The notes: generated by a model not told the origin, from the sequence alone. 64,000 nt of DNA from Sternotherus odoratus (GCA_032164245.1 JAVMKO010000004.1:30915626-30979625); one strand, 5' to 3'; shown: positions 1 to 12,179, numbered from the stretch's first letter. A program made the numbers and translations.

Positions 1-1694
1 CCTGTGGAGCTTTATTAAAAATCAGCTATTGGCTGATCATCTGGTACAGAGGCTGAGTTATGCAACAGGTTACATACCAATGTTAGCAATTCTGCAATTT
101 CATATGTCAGTTTCTTCAGAACACTTTGGCAAATACCATCAGGCCCTAGTTACTTATTATTGTTTAATTTATCAATTAATTCCAAAACTTTCTCTACTGA
201 TACCTTATTGTGGCACAAAAGGAAACTTTATTTCAACCTCAGCACTACTAGCATACGCATTTGTTAGATATTGATGCACTGGTAAATTATATTATTTATT
301 CTTATACCATTGTGAGGTATGGGGGAGGGACTGTGTAATAATACCAAACAGCAAATTTACATGTAGATTATTTTGAAACTCGTTGAATTCAGTTATTTAA
401 TTGATCACTATTACAATCTCTATGTGTATTATCAAATTAACTATATTGTAGCATTACCAAGGTAATATTAATTATAAAAAGCATCCATAACTGTATTTAT
501 TATGGCCACTACTAAGTTTCCTCTTATGTGTCATATTTCTCTCTCTCTTTCTTGCGTCATAAGCATAGCCTTCTGCTCTGCATTCCATATCCTCCGTGCA
601 TAATGTAGACTACTCATGCAAAATAGCTATGAGCATTGTCAGCCTATTTACAAAATATGAATATCTAGCTTTACTAATGTGAAGATTATATTTTACTCAT
701 CTTTAAAAAACAAAACAAAACTTGCAACATGAGAGAAGGTGAGTAGAAATACATAAATCTGACTTAGAAGTCTGACAATTCACCCAATGGAGCAGTGCCA
801 TTTTTCTGCAGTGCTAAGAAACTGACTTATTCAGTATATTATTGACACAGGGTGTTTCGATGGCAAACCTTCATTTGTCATTTTATAAAGAAGCAGCAGC
901 AATGCTATTCATTTAATGTCTCTCCAAAGTAAGCATCTAAAGATCAAAAACAGCATGCCAGTTTCTCACTAGTTTCTTAGGATATTTTATTAGAAAAAAT
1001 TACATCATGCACAAGACTCAATGGTGAAGATGATTTCCTTGAGCATTGCCTTCCATGAAGCTGTCCTGCTTATTCTGCTAAATCCACTAGTTTGATCACT
1101 TATAGTGAAGGCATAGATCCTTGGTAGCCATAAGCTGACGATAACTCGGTTTTCCTGACAGTCAACAGTCAACTTCTCTTTCTAGGCACTTCATGATCGT
1201 CAAATGGCTTTCCCAAACTGCCTAGCATTGATTGACAAAAAGATGATTTCCCCAAGCTGCTTTGACTAAACTTATACCATATCTCCTGATAGACAGACAA
1301 TTAGATTTACTTTATTTTTGTTCTACTGATATATTTCTTCCAAAACCTTGGGTCTAGCAAGTACAATCAATTTCTGTTATAGGATAAAGGGTAGTTTTCC
1401 CTCCTTGCTTCCTTTCTGTTGCCTTTATTGATCTTCCCCTTATTGACTGGGGACAGTATTTTGTTGCAGCCTACTAGTATTTGATAAGGCTTAATGAAAT
1501 TGTACTGTGGTAACATTGAGAGCTCTCCAAAACTTTTAATATTTAGATGAGTCCCATTTCATCCCAGATGGCACATGTGAGAACAGTTTTATCTGGAAAT
1601 GTTGGTACTCTATGTGCAGCTCAGACAAAAATAAGTAGCGTCTTTGTAAGACAATGATTAATATATCTGAATGTGCAACAGTTAAGGCAACTAT
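1..1694. other. AT-rich non-coding background
   Basis: I see no gene, RNA or recognisable transposon here. Open frames are short (up to about 80 codons), lack codon bias and do not resemble known proteins. Confidence 0.6.
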
Positions 1695-1790
1695 TATCAG
1701 TTTTATTATTTGTATTGTGGTAGCATATAGGAGTCCCAGTCAAGGATCCCATTCTAGTGTAGGTGCTGTACAAACTGTTCCTACCCCAAC
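1695..1790 (+). repeat. Old reptile interspersed repeat tail (GCTGTACAAAC type)
   Basis: The stretch runs from a TTTATTATTTGTATTGTGG block through a GTCCCAGTCAAGGATCCCAT block to GGTGCTGTACAAAC. Two other places in the window (near 17,280 and 27,900) share the same order of blocks, which identifies a dispersed family. I recognise the pattern from sauropsid genomes but cannot give a firm family name; it behaves like the 3' part of an old SINE or LINE. It is degenerate and non-coding. Confidence 0.55.
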
Positions 1791-3489
1791 AAACTTTGTA
1801 TCAAAATTTTGTATGAGCTACGGTAACTTTAGACTTTCAGTCACCATGAATGGGTGTGAACATTTATCAGGGCCATAGAAAGGTTTTTTGGGTTTTTTTT
1901 CTACAGAACATTGATTTTTTTTTTTTTGGTTAAGGACATTCCACAATGAGAATGGGTGGTGGTTAGCTATTTGTCTGTCTTTGCTGAATTATATTTGAAA
2001 TTATTTGTTAAAAGGCTGGTATTTTATGTTGAAATCAAAATAATGCAGAACTTTATGATTTTCCAGTGGTTCCCACAAATTGTTGTCATTTGAATTAAAG
2101 GCTGAGATATAAGCACATTATTTTGCAGATTTTATCTTTTCTTTGCACATAGTTTTTTGAGCTGGCACTTGTGATCTTGTCGTCATACTTCCCATGTTTT
2201 TAGTGAGTGGTGAAATATCACCAACATCAATAACTTCAGTAATAAATGGGTTGACCAATATTATGTACAGCAACTTTCCCTCATATCTTTTTTGAGTCAG
2301 ATTTATTTATTATGGATGGATGTTTGGTCCTCTAGATTTCATAAACTGCTTTTCATTACCTTTCTGAAGAATGTATTTTTCATGGATGCTAAGAAACCAT
2401 TATGATGCCCATTTTCAGACCTTCTCATGTATAATGGTCACCATTAAAGTTTCCCTTGTTACTAACAACTCTCAGCATTGCAGATACTTCAAATAAAAAA
2501 TAATCATGGCCTGGGGATATACCACAGCATGGTAACTATTTCTAAACTGCTGAATTGTATTGGCAATCAGTAACTAAAGCATCAGCAGAAAGAGATCCTC
2601 TCCTCTTACTTTTACCACAGGGTATCATGACTTGCATCTTATGGTTATTGGCCATCCAATGGTTAATTAATTCTTGTCTAAGATTTTCCTTGGGATATTC
2701 TTTTTTTCTGTGCTTATTGGCTGTTTGTTCCACCCCTTTTATTCCTCTCCCTTGCAATCAGTTTTTTCTGCATTTTTTTTAATGTTAAGAACCTATATAA
2801 TTAATCAGAATCAAACCTTAAATGGGCTAAATTGTACAGTTCCTACTCACACAGAATGAGCACTTACTCACGCAAATAGTCCCATTGAAGCCAAAGGGAT
2901 CTACTTGCATGTGTCTGAATGAGTCTACAATCTGGCTATATGTGATACTTTACAAAGAAGTTTTTCTAGAAAATTCTTGAACATGCATGAAATTAATTAG
3001 TACTTCAATACATTAGTTGTGGGAAGAATGACCAGACTAAATGAGTTTAAAGGCTTTGTTCTTAAAGTATATATTGAGTGCAATTTTTGGATGCTTGATT
3101 TGATTATATTTATCAAACTAACAAAATGGATTAGTTGTCTTCAGTTTCATAGACATACCAGCTATGTTGGTAGCAGAAACCTGTTAGGAAAATATACATG
3201 ACTTTGTAATTTCTGTAAAGAACATGGAATTACCGGAGATTGTTTTCATACTCAGATTGATTAAAAATATGCAGGTAGTCAATTAGATGAATAACCTACC
3301 TTATTAACCAAGATTACATAAAGAAAAATGGTCTCTTCTAGTGTCAGTACTCAACTGGTATTTCAATGTTTTATGTTATACCTCATTAAATAAAATATAC
3401 TGATATGAGAATATGGGAAGATTCAGAGATTTGATCCAGTTGAACATTTAAAATGTGGGGTGGTTACCTGAAGTCTCTCATCTTTCTGA
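1791..3489. other. AT-rich background with one small relic
   Basis: No gene is visible. Around 2,870-2,935 there is a relic containing CCCATTGAAGCCAAAGGGAT, matching the CATTGAAGTCAATGG motif that recurs through the window. The overlapping 60-75-codon frames at 2,542-2,860 have no recognisable content. Confidence 0.5.
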
Positions 3490-3539
3490 GTCTAGAAAAT
3501 AGATCTGTCAGTAACAGTAGGGGGAAATAACTGTGGGGG

Positions 3540-4305
3540 TGTGACGGGGTCACCACTCGCCCCGCGGCGCCCCCGTCTGGTCGTCACGGGAATTAGCTCT
3601 TTGACCCTGGAGCGCCCTCTGTCGGCCGACGTCCACCTCTTCACTTTGGCCCCGTGTCCCTCCCGGACCCCGGAGCCCCTTGCTGAGGGGGCTGCACCCC
3701 TGCAGTACCCCCCTGGTCTTAGGTCCCCCTCCCTGGGGAACCCACCACCCACTATCCCCAACTCGCCTCAGATTGTGCCACTGTCAGTCACTACTTGCCC
3801 CCGCTCACTGGGCTGACTGCAGTCTCATGGCTACTCATCACCGGCAAGAAGGGGTTGGCCTGCTGCTTCTATTACCAGCCCTGGGCCGCCCCCTTGCAAT
3901 ACCCCAGTACCCAATGGGTCGGAACTTCTCTAGGCTCAGCAAGCTGGGGCCTTCTCGCTAGAGCTTAGGCCCCCCACTGCCTGGCCCTCGCCCTGTCCCA
4001 ATCTGGGTACTCTGATACAGGCTCCCTGCAGCCAGGCCCTGTCTCCCTCTGGTTACAGAGGAGACTGTCTTCCTCTAGATGCAGAGGAGACTGCCTGCTT
4101 CCCTGTCTCCCAGCCCTTATATCCTCGCTGGGGAGTGTTTGGGGCGTGGCCACACAGCTGAGCCAAACTCTCAATCAGCCTGGGAGTTTGCAGGCTCCAG
4201 CCTGGGAGTTTGCAGGCTCCCTGCCACAGTCCCTTCCAGCTATTTCAAACCCCTTTAGGGGCTTTTCCAGCCCCTTCCAGTAGGGGGCGGGTGGTCACCC
4301 CGCCA
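3540..4305. mobile_element. GC-rich solo LTR-like element nested in a PLE
   Basis: A 766-bp GC-rich block is embedded in AT-rich PLE sequence that continues on both sides. It begins TGTGACGGGGTCACCACTCG and ends GGTCACCCCGCCA, so it has TG...CA ends plus short imperfect inverted ends. The six flanking bases are TGGGGG on the left and TAGGGG on the right, a probable 5-6-bp target duplication with one change. These traits fit a solo LTR of a retrotransposon or endogenous retrovirus. The roughly 90-codon frames inside look like by-products of high GC. Family unnamed; a GC-rich DNA transposon with short inverted ends is the alternative. Confidence 0.5.
4177..4220. repeat. Tandem duplication, 22 bp x 2
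   Basis: Two perfect adjacent copies of a 22-bp unit beginning AGCCTGGGAGTTTGCAGG lie inside the GC-rich LTR-like element. This looks like simple local duplication. Confidence 0.85.
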
Positions 4306-4645
4306 TAGGGGTCAATTAGTTTACGGTTTTATAATGACCCAGTCACTGCAGAATTGGAATTTAATTTGCAAACTGGACACCATCCGATTAGGCCTGAATA
4401 AAGACTGGAAGTGGTTGGGTCATTACAAAACCAAAACATAATTTCCCCAATACTAATTTTCCCCTACTGTTACTCACGTCTTCTTGTCAACTGTCTGAAA
4501 TGAGCCACTTTCATTACCACTTCAAAAGTTATTTTTACTCCCTTGCTGACAATTGAATTGTCTGGTTAGACCTGACCTCACACTTGGTAAGGCAACTCAT
4601 ATCTTTTCATGTATTTATGCCTGCTCCTGTATTTTCCATTACATG

Positions 4646-4680
4646 GATCTGACAAAGTGGGTTCTAGCCCATGAAAACTT
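4646..4680 (+). other. Decayed hammerhead-ribozyme-like motif in PLE tail
   Basis: CTGACAA is followed by a stem GTGGG/CCCAT around TTCTA and then GAAA, the order of a hammerhead core (CTGANGA, stem II, GAAA). The base at the G8 position is A, which would destroy catalysis. PLE retroelements are known to carry hammerhead motifs in their terminal repeats. Probably a dead relic. Confidence 0.4.
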
Positions 4681-4736
4681 AGCCCTCTTTTTTGCTGATA
4701 CAGACTAACATGGTTACCTCTCTGAAACCATTCCAA

Positions 4737-6915
4737 TAGAAACCCCTCTCCCCAACATCTCTAATACAAACCTGTGTATCATTAGGATATAATTACTTTA
4801 AATTGGAATTTTTAGTGGTGCTATCCAAATCATTTTATATATTTTCTGAATGAAAACAAATAACAGCCAAGCAGTATCTAAATTAAATAACACCTCTAAC
4901 CATCCTTTGAAATTTCAACAACCATGATAGAATAATGAACAAGAAACAATTTTAAAGCAAGAAAATAGTTTCTTAGCCAATAGCTTCTCTTTACCACAAA
5001 CAAATTAGTACAGGAATAACTTTAAAAAACATTCTTGACTCTTCCACCTTGGGTCCCTAAAGTTATGTATACTGATGTATTCAGTGACAGGGCATTTCTC
5101 AAGACGAGAAATGTTGAAGCTGCATTGTTCAATTTTACTTTTAATCTTACAACAGAACCACCAAAGACACAAAGGAACATTTGTTTCCCAATATTTGACG
5201 CCTGAGTCCATATTTAGATTTCTATTCAGGTATATAACTTTATTTAAAAATGAAATATGATAGAACTTCAATTTGAATAATGTACATGTCATACAGAGGA
5301 TATGCCTATAAGGAGAAAAACAATTGATAACTTGGTTGCAGATTTGATACTCCTGATTTATAAGATGTTGTTATTCTCACTGGATAGATAACTTTTTTGT
5401 CACTACATTTCCTGTACATCCTTTATGCCTTGTGTAGATTGCTAAAATAGCAACAGCTGATGGAATCATTCTCAAAATATTACACCAAATTTGGTGGCAG
5501 ACTTGGGGTAAAAAAAAGTTACTGGTGATGATATTTTTCTTGGTGTGCTTTATAACTAGATTGTAAAACTTCTAATATTTTACCATGGTATTTATTGCAA
5601 GAAATAAATCTTTCAATTAATTTTTAAAAAAATTCCAATTCAAAATGTTCCTGTTTGTTAAACATTCAGAAACTCCAAATGCAGGAGAACTACAAGAGGA
5701 AAAAAGGGTCAAGAGTCAATCATGTTCCAATGTATGTCTTTTAAATAGTTAATGTAGTACAAAGTAATATATCTCTGGAATGAGACAATCGTTTGTTTTG
5801 TTATTTAGGAACACTTGTTGTCTCCGTCTCATTAAGAAAATAGATCTCTAACTTGAACCAGTAGAAATGTCAGTATGGATAACGTCTGATTCTTAAAAGG
5901 CCCATAATCAAATCTGTTTTGAATTTGAAGCCCACATGTTTGCATTTGATCATGTAGTGATGTGAACAGTGGGGTGGAATACATCATTTTCCTTTTCTGT
6001 TTTGGAGTACTTTGTGTGCCTGCAGATTTGCTGTAGCCATGAGGGGGACAATTTGGGGGAATGTTTCAGAGAATGCAGAAGCATTAAAATCCCTAATATT
6101 AATACTTAAAATACTGTGTTTATTCTACTAACTGGTATATTAACCTCAAAGATATTGAGTTTGTTGCAGTTCAGTTAAATACCCAAAAGTTTGGATGCTT
6201 GTCTGTTTCTCTCACACGCCAGGCTTCATGACACTCCCCTTGCTATACTCCTTCCATCCCCACAACTCAACAATCTTTGTCTTTCCTCATTGATGTGTCA
6301 TCTTCAATTGTGTCTGTGTGGGTGGGGGAATGTAAGGTAGTATTATCAGCTTAACAGTCTCTCCGGTGTCATATTCAATGTTGTTGTCCCAATATATTAG
6401 AGACAAGAGGGTGAGCTCTATGTAAGCTCAAAAGCTTGTCTCTTGCCAAGAGAACTGGTTCCAGTAAAAGATAGTACCTCATATAACTTGTCTCTCCTAC
6501 TTTCTCCAGTGTTCTTTTCACTTTCCTTCATGCTACTCCCCACTGCATGTGTGGTAGAATGAAGTCTCTAAACTACCCCCACTCTTTTAAAATCCCTCAA
6601 GAGACCCTTTTTTTCATTGTTTCATCTGCTAACTATTAATGTATAGGCTGATGGTCAGTCAGGTGAGTGGGTGTTTATTTAAAAATGTCTTTATTTGAAT
6701 ATAAAATATAAACAGAAAGAAACAAAACATATAAATACATGCACAAAATGGAAATAGCATATACAAAAACAAAATTCAATCTTCATTATTTGTAAAACCC
6801 GTAAAAAACCTAATTAAGCCAAAAAACATACAAACAACCTGAGGGCATGCAAAGCATCAATTATTAAAGTGACTAAATAGATAAATAAGTGAGAACATAA
6901 TCAGTAGTAGAGTGC
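4737..6915. other. AT-rich background
   Basis: No gene, RNA or clear transposon boundary. Frames such as 5,005-5,292 on the minus strand (95 codons) have AT-driven composition and no recognisable motif. Confidence 0.5.
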
Positions 6916-7335
6916 TGTGAAAGAGAGAGAGAACCTCCTCTCACTTTAAACACTGGGGTTCAAGTGAGAGGTCTCTCCTATGACCCCTTAACTTTAAGCT
7001 GCTTCCCAGCCTAAGTTAAAGCTTCCTCCCCCCCCAAAACCCACACTCTACCAGTTGGGAAATTTGGGGTCCTGCTGCCACCATTCAAGTGAATCTCCAA
7101 GACCCTGGAGGGGGGCACCTGAACTCCCCAACTCCCTTTCCCTCTCTGCCTGAGAGATCGGGACACTTAATGCTGCTTCACTCTTCCCTGATTAGCCTTG
7201 GGCAAAGCAAACACAGCACCATGACTCACTCCCTGTGAGCCTGCCAGATCCAACGTTTAGATCACTTTACTAGAATTACCAGACAATTCTTATAGGTATA
7301 AAAAGTTTAATAAAGAAAAGGATTTTTAAAGGTCT
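6916..7335 (+). mobile_element. Partial copy of the TGTAAGAG-type LTR family
   Basis: The segment starts TGTGAAAGAGAGAGAGAACC and shares ordered blocks with the LTR at 61,278-62,066: AGCTGCTTCCCAGCCTAAGT, CACACTCTACCAGT, ACCCTGGAGGGGGGCACC and the poly(A)-signal block TTTAATAAAGAAAAG near 7,305. Similarity to the other copies stops soon after that block, so the 3' part is missing, replaced or belongs to a divergent subfamily. No coding sequence is visible. Confidence 0.65.
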
Positions 7336-9549
7336 TATGTAACAAGCAAGACTGTTTTTCCACCGTATAAATTGCATAATAGGTCTAATTATTCAAGCAA
7401 AGAGCAAGGGAGAGACCTTGGAAGTCAATAGGCTAATGTTATACGTCAATCTTGGGCAAATATTGATTTGGGCTATTTCTATTCTCCTCAGTATATAGAG
7501 GGAGATCATCCTTGGATATTTCTTTTAATACGTAGTCTATATTTATAGAAACGATTTTGGGAAGATTAGGTAATTTTATACTCTCAGTCCATGTCCCTGG
7601 AAAGATACTGGTCCAGCCATGTTCTGGTGGGACTTGCTGAATCACAGAGTTGAGTTATACCCATTGTGTGATGCTTGTGCAACTGAGTCAGAGTTTTTCA
7701 GTCTTCACTGCGTGGTGCTTCACAGGTGTCTCTTAAATCAGTGTAGATCTCTTGTTTACAATTTCCCTGTGGCAGGGGTAAAAGTAATTTAAAATCTTAC
7801 CAGTAGGGGGCCTGCCTCCAGACCCCAGAAGGCCTCTGGTGGAAAGGGTGGGGCTGGGGGTCAGCCTTAGAATGCAGAAGGTTGGAAGTGAATGGACCCG
7901 AGCAGGCACTGCTATAACAATTTACACTGTTGAGGTATGATCCCTGTATCTCTACTGACTGATGTGAACTAGGGACTGATGTGAACTAGGGACTAAGGTC
8001 AAATTTACTTTACCTTGTCCCTAAATTTCATGGATCCGTTTCTGAGTCAAGGGGTGTTATCCGTACACTAGACTGCTGCCCTAGATTTCCCTAGACCTTG
8101 TGTATTGGGAAAGCAGGGTCTGGGATTGTGCCTAGTCCCAATGTAGGGGCGAGGAGTAGCCTTGTGTTTTTTTCCTTCCTCATATATAGTGGGATCAGAC
8201 ATATCAAACTCTTGGTTTTCTTCTGCAGAGTTTAGAGCAATTAGTGTACAGCCAGATCATTCATGTTGCACAAGGAGTGAGTTAGGAATGTAATGGTAAG
8301 TAAATCTTAAGTAAATCTCAGTTTTGTAATGGGACATTTTATGAAACCTAACAAAACAGAAAATGCTTTCAGGTACTTAAAAATAATAATTTCTGAAGTG
8401 ATAAAACAAGGTTTATTTTAAAACTATTACTATTGGATAGAAACCCAAGCATAACAGTGTTGTTTAATTTCACAATTACCGGTAAGCAAAATTGATTGAT
8501 TGTTTTCATTGACAAGGTTGAATGAAATATGACAAAGACAGAAAAGGGAAAAGATAATTATATTTAAAAAATATTTCACTTTCACTAGTGTAATGATTGA
8601 CAGATATGGAATATGGGTGTTTCCCTTTTAAGGGTGGCCTGGTAAATTGGGCTAACTTCTATTTAGTCAAAATGTTTCGGGGGAGGGAATCTAATTTCAT
8701 TTTTTCCATGTAACTTGCATGGGTTGGTTTTGTTACAATGTAAATGGCAGTGCCTAAGCCTAAGACCCTGCCATTAATACAGCAGTTAGGCATCATTGCA
8801 GCTATTACTGTATCAGTACAAACGTCTGAGGCACTGCAGTTAACATCACAATGCAGAAGTGTATGAAGGAACAGAAATTAATGTCAAAACATTGAAGTGT
8901 ATGAGACAATGCAATTACTGTACGATCATACCATGGATATGTGTGAGACTGCAGTTAATAGCTTGGATGTCAATGGATGCGCATAAGTCAGTGGAACAAC
9001 ATCAGATAAATGAATAAGGCATTTCAATAGTATGATATTGGCTGGCTCAAGATTTGTAAAATTTTATTGAAACTGAATTCATAACTCATCTATTAAAATG
9101 CTAGAAAGTATGGGTGCTGTGTGTTTTCAGATGTTCTTTCTCAACATTAAGTAGTTTGGATGTTTTAAGTATTTTAGTTTTGAAGATTACATATTAGAAT
9201 CTCTCCCACCCGGCAGAAACCCTTCATTTTGTTACTCATTCTGTCCTAAACATAGTAATATAATTCCCTTCCTTCCTCAGCTTATTTTGAATAATCAATA
9301 CAATTTTCTAGAAAAATATGTTCAGAAGTTTAAATTATACAGATGATAAATTGACCACATTCATTATAATTGTAGCCATTATATTTTGAAGTATTCACAC
9401 ATTTCAGCCTTACAAGTCTGTATGCATGTTAAGTCTCTTTGAACAATTAATGTCTTTCTGAAGGCAAATATTCTCATCAGTATTAGATTTACCTAATCAA
9501 AGTAGAAATTACTTTTAAAATTCTGAATTTGAGTCGTGAACCCTAAATA
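7336..9549. other. Unassigned background with a short tandem duplication
   Basis: Nothing coding. A GC-richer patch at 7,765-8,160 may be an old MITE but I cannot define its ends. At 7,957-7,990 a 17-bp unit (GACTGATGTGAACTAGG) is present twice in perfect tandem. Confidence 0.45.
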
Positions 9550-10064
9550 CAGTAAAACCTCCATTTAACGGACTAATTCGGGCGAGGGGGTGTCCGTTAA
9601 ATCAAAAAGTCCATTATTTAATAATAATAATAAAAAAACGAGCTGTCGGAGCAGAAGCCCGCCTGCCACAGGGTCGGGGCGGCAGCTCCGCAGCCCGCCC
9701 GTTGCTGGGACCCGGGTGGCAGCGGGGAGCCGTCAGCCAGCCCGCCCGGGTCCCGGCTGCTGGGACCTGGGCGGCAGCCGGGAACCGTCAGCCAGCCCGC
9801 CCGCTGGCGGGACTTGGGCGGGACCCGGCAGCCAGCCAGCCCACCCGCAGGTGGGACCCAGGTGGGAGCCGGGAGCCCACCCGCAGGCGGGAGACGGTCG
9901 GGAGACGGCAGCCAGCCCGCCCGCAGCTGGGAGCCGGGCGGGAGCCGGGAGCCGGCAGCCAGCCCGCGAGAAATGGATTTTGGATGCATCAGATTTGCTC
10001 AGAATTTTTGTCCGTTGCATCCGAAGTCCGTTAAATCGAGGTCTGTTAAATCGAGGGTTTACTG
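9550..10064. mobile_element. TA-flanked MITE (mariner/pogo type) with GC-rich interior
   Basis: The element starts CAGTAAAACCTCCATTTAAC and ends TTAAATCGAGGGTTTACTG, giving inverted termini. A TA dinucleotide flanks each end (9,548-9,549 and 10,065-10,066), as expected for Tc1/mariner/pogo insertion. Near the right end a subterminal motif GTTAAATCGAGG occurs twice. No transposase is present, so it is non-autonomous. The interior is a GC-rich minisatellite, in sharp contrast to the AT-rich flanks. Open frames inside are low-complexity Pro/Gly/Ala/Arg strings in several registers and are not genes. Confidence 0.85.
9660..9975. repeat. GC-rich minisatellite inside MITE
   Basis: Degenerate tandem units of roughly 40-50 bp repeat CAGCCAGCCCGCCCG followed by a CTGGGACCTGGGCGGCAGCC-type stretch. 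Unit length varies between copies, suggesting slippage or unequal exchange after the MITE formed. Confidence 0.75.
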
Positions 10065-10066
10065 TA

Positions 10067-10520
10067 TTCGATATCTTATTAATATAACCAACTAATTTCC
10101 TATATGCCAATGCCAAATGGATGTCTTTAAAAACTAACTGCACATGTCAGTAATAAAAATTGTCCTCATTTTTAATATTTTTCCAGAATTTTACTCTGCA
10201 GATTTATGGTTTAGAACAAAATGCAATAAAAATCCCTACTTCAAACAAAAAACACCAGGTTATTATTTTAAATTAAGAAACATATGGAGCCAAAGAATAT
10301 AATTTTGTCTGTAAATGATTAATTCATTGTAAGTACATGAACAAATATTCATTATCCTGCTCCCATTGAAATCAGTGTCAAAACCCTCATTGAGTTCAAT
10401 GGTATAGGATGAAGCTGGTAGTATCAAATGTCTCAGCTACTCATATATCAGACCTGTAGACTCTTAGAGAATCCATGTATGGGTTTCTATGGACGGTCTT
10501 TCTTCCTGACTTTTTGGACA
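10067..10520. other. Background between two MITEs
   Basis: No gene. Near 10,360-10,425 CCCATTGAAATCAGTG and CATTGAGTTCAATGG echo the palindromic relic motif seen elsewhere in the window. Confidence 0.5.
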
Positions 10521-10522
10521 TA

Positions 10523-11007
10523 CCGTATTTTTCGTCTTATAGGACGCTCCGGCCTATAAGACGCCCCCTCGTTTTTTAATAAAAAATCCGGACCAAAAAA
10601 AAAAAAAAAAGCGCCTCGCTCTCCCGTCCCCGCCGCGCGGGCGGGCTGCCGAGGTTCCCCCCTCCCCGCCGCGGGCGGGCTGCCGGGAGCGTCCCGGTTC
10701 CCCCCTCCCCGCCGCGGGCGGGCTGCCGGGAGCGTTCCTGGCAGCCTGCTCGCGGCGGGGAGGGGGAAACCGGGACGCTCCCGGCAGCCCGCCCGCGGCG
10801 AGGAGGGGGGAACCGGGACGCTCCCGGCAGCCCGCCCGCGGCGGGGAGGGGGGAACCTCGGCAGCCCGCCCGCGCGGCGGGGACGGGAGAGCGAGGCGCT
10901 TTTTTTTTTTTTTTTGCCCTATAAGACATTCGCCCTATAAGACGCACCAACTTTTTCCCCCCCGTTTTGGGGAAGAAAAAGTGCGTCTTATAGGGCGAAA
11001 AATACGG
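10523..11007. mobile_element. TA-flanked MITE (CCGTATTTTTCG termini) with giant hairpin
   Basis: The termini are CCGTATTTTTCG on the left and CGAAAAATACGG on the right, flanked by TA at 10,521-10,522 and 11,008-11,009. Subterminal motifs of the CTATAAGACGC type occur near both ends. No transposase is encoded. The middle is a long GC-rich inverted repeat bounded by 16 A on the left and 16 T on the right. I assign it to the TA-target (mariner-like) MITEs because of the TA duplication; the source family is not identified. Confidence 0.85.
10595..10915. repeat. Large GC-rich palindrome built of 43-bp units
   Basis: The left arm 10,595-10,727 and right arm 10,740-10,915 are reverse complements around a short GGGAGCGTTCCT loop. 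Each arm starts with a 16-base homopolymer (A on the left, T on the right) followed by GCGCCTCGCTCTCCCGTCCC. The arms consist of a 43-bp unit containing CCGCCGCGGGCGGGCTGCC; the right arm carries one more unit than the left. Arm identity is very high by eye. Confidence 0.9.
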
Positions 11008-11009
11008 TA

Positions 11010-12179
11010 TTCTTTTATTTTAACCATACTGTTAAAGATGGCTTTTACAGTGAGCCTTTCACAACAAATTTAATTTTTGTGGGAAATTGTGTTCGCTTTC
11101 TCTATTAAAATATGTTATTGTCATGTCTGCTAATGACCTTTATAGAACTGCTATACAGAGAGATCCTCAAGAGAATGGGTCTGATTCTCCACTGCCTTCA
11201 TTAACCCAGTTTCATATCAACGTTACTTTACTGCTATCAGTAGAGGTTAAAGCAGAGTAACTCTGGAAAATCAGATTGTTGTAAATGGTATCTCGTATTA
11301 TGTCTCCAATCGGATAATTGTAAATGATACTTTCCATTGAGTCTTGATCTGTGTATCAAAGGATCTACCCTTAACCCAATACTGTACAGTAGGAAGCAGA
11401 TAGGGATGCATGAAGTTACCTGATGGGCTTTGCAACCATTGGCTGCTGAGTTTTAGCTGTAGAGACTACACTGTATATAGGATTTAATGGGACAGAAAGA
11501 TAAAACAAGCAATTTGAAAACAAAAAAAAAAGTTTTAATATAATATTGAGACGTTTGCTAACAATCCTTCAACCAATACATTGAGTTCAAACTAAGGATT
11601 TAACATATTAGCCATATACACTCTTACTCTGTAATTTGCACTATAGCTCATTGATTGGCAAATGGGGCAGGAGTGGCTCTTAATTAAATTCATATGTGGT
11701 GCTACTGCTCTAAATTAGTGCCAAGTGACTGGGCTCAAGGTGGTGCATAAATTTCTTAAATACGGCTAACTCTCTTCCTAGAGTTAAATTAGTGACTGAG
11801 AAACATTAATCTAAGTAAACACTATATATCTTTTACAAATGACAGTTGATAATGAAGCTAGAAAGCCGCACAAAAGGTTTTTTCTTAATCATCTGACAAA
11901 GTGGAAATTTCTCATACTGTATGAGTCACTGTGAACAAGTAATATTTTGCACAGCAAACTACTAATTATATGAATAAGATTCTCCTCCTCACACTTCCCT
12001 TATGACAGTGATTAGGTAGCAATTTCATCTCTACAAATTCATATTAAATTGGATGAGAAATATAATTCCAATTTTAAAGCTACTGTTATAAATTTATCTG
12101 TCAGCCTTACAAGGTAAATTCTGCTTGATTTGACCTTTTTTTGCTTTGTAATTTATTTCACTCTGAAAAAAAGCAATCA
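11010..12179. other. AT-rich background
   Basis: No gene is visible. A relic with TCTGATTCTCCACTGCC and a weakly mirrored partner near 11,180-11,275 fits the old palindromic repeat family seen elsewhere in the window. Confidence 0.5.

Larger units (their letters stand above)
3490..4736. mobile_element. Penelope-like element fragment with inverted duplication, split by an LTR
   Basis: The right part (about 4,340-4,736) reads forward as the end of a Penelope-like retroelement: a decayed C-terminal coding stretch, then a 3' region with a hammerhead-like motif and an end of the CAGACTAACATGGTTACC type. The left part (3,490-3,539 and 4,312-4,350) carries the same sequence in reverse: GTAACAGTAGGGGGAAA on the left mirrors TTTTCCCCTACTGTTAC at about 4,460-4,475, and ATAATGACCCAGTCACT mirrors the block near 4,405-4,425. 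The two arms therefore form an inverted repeat with its turn near 4,350, an arrangement common in PLE insertions. A GC-rich LTR-like element lies inside the left arm. Coding potential is gone. The assignment rests on similarity to PLE consensus features known from turtles and crocodilians. Confidence 0.6.

Noticed and set aside
3492..3961. Overlapping frames of about 90 codons
   Set aside because: GC-rich LTR-like block with few stops by composition; no recognisable protein.
9590..10143. Five overlapping frames of 93-165 codons
   Set aside because: All come from the GC-rich minisatellite in a MITE, in all registers, without any domain.
10576..10950. 124-codon minus-strand frame
   Set aside because: Lies across the GC palindrome of a MITE; low-complexity Arg/Gly/Pro.
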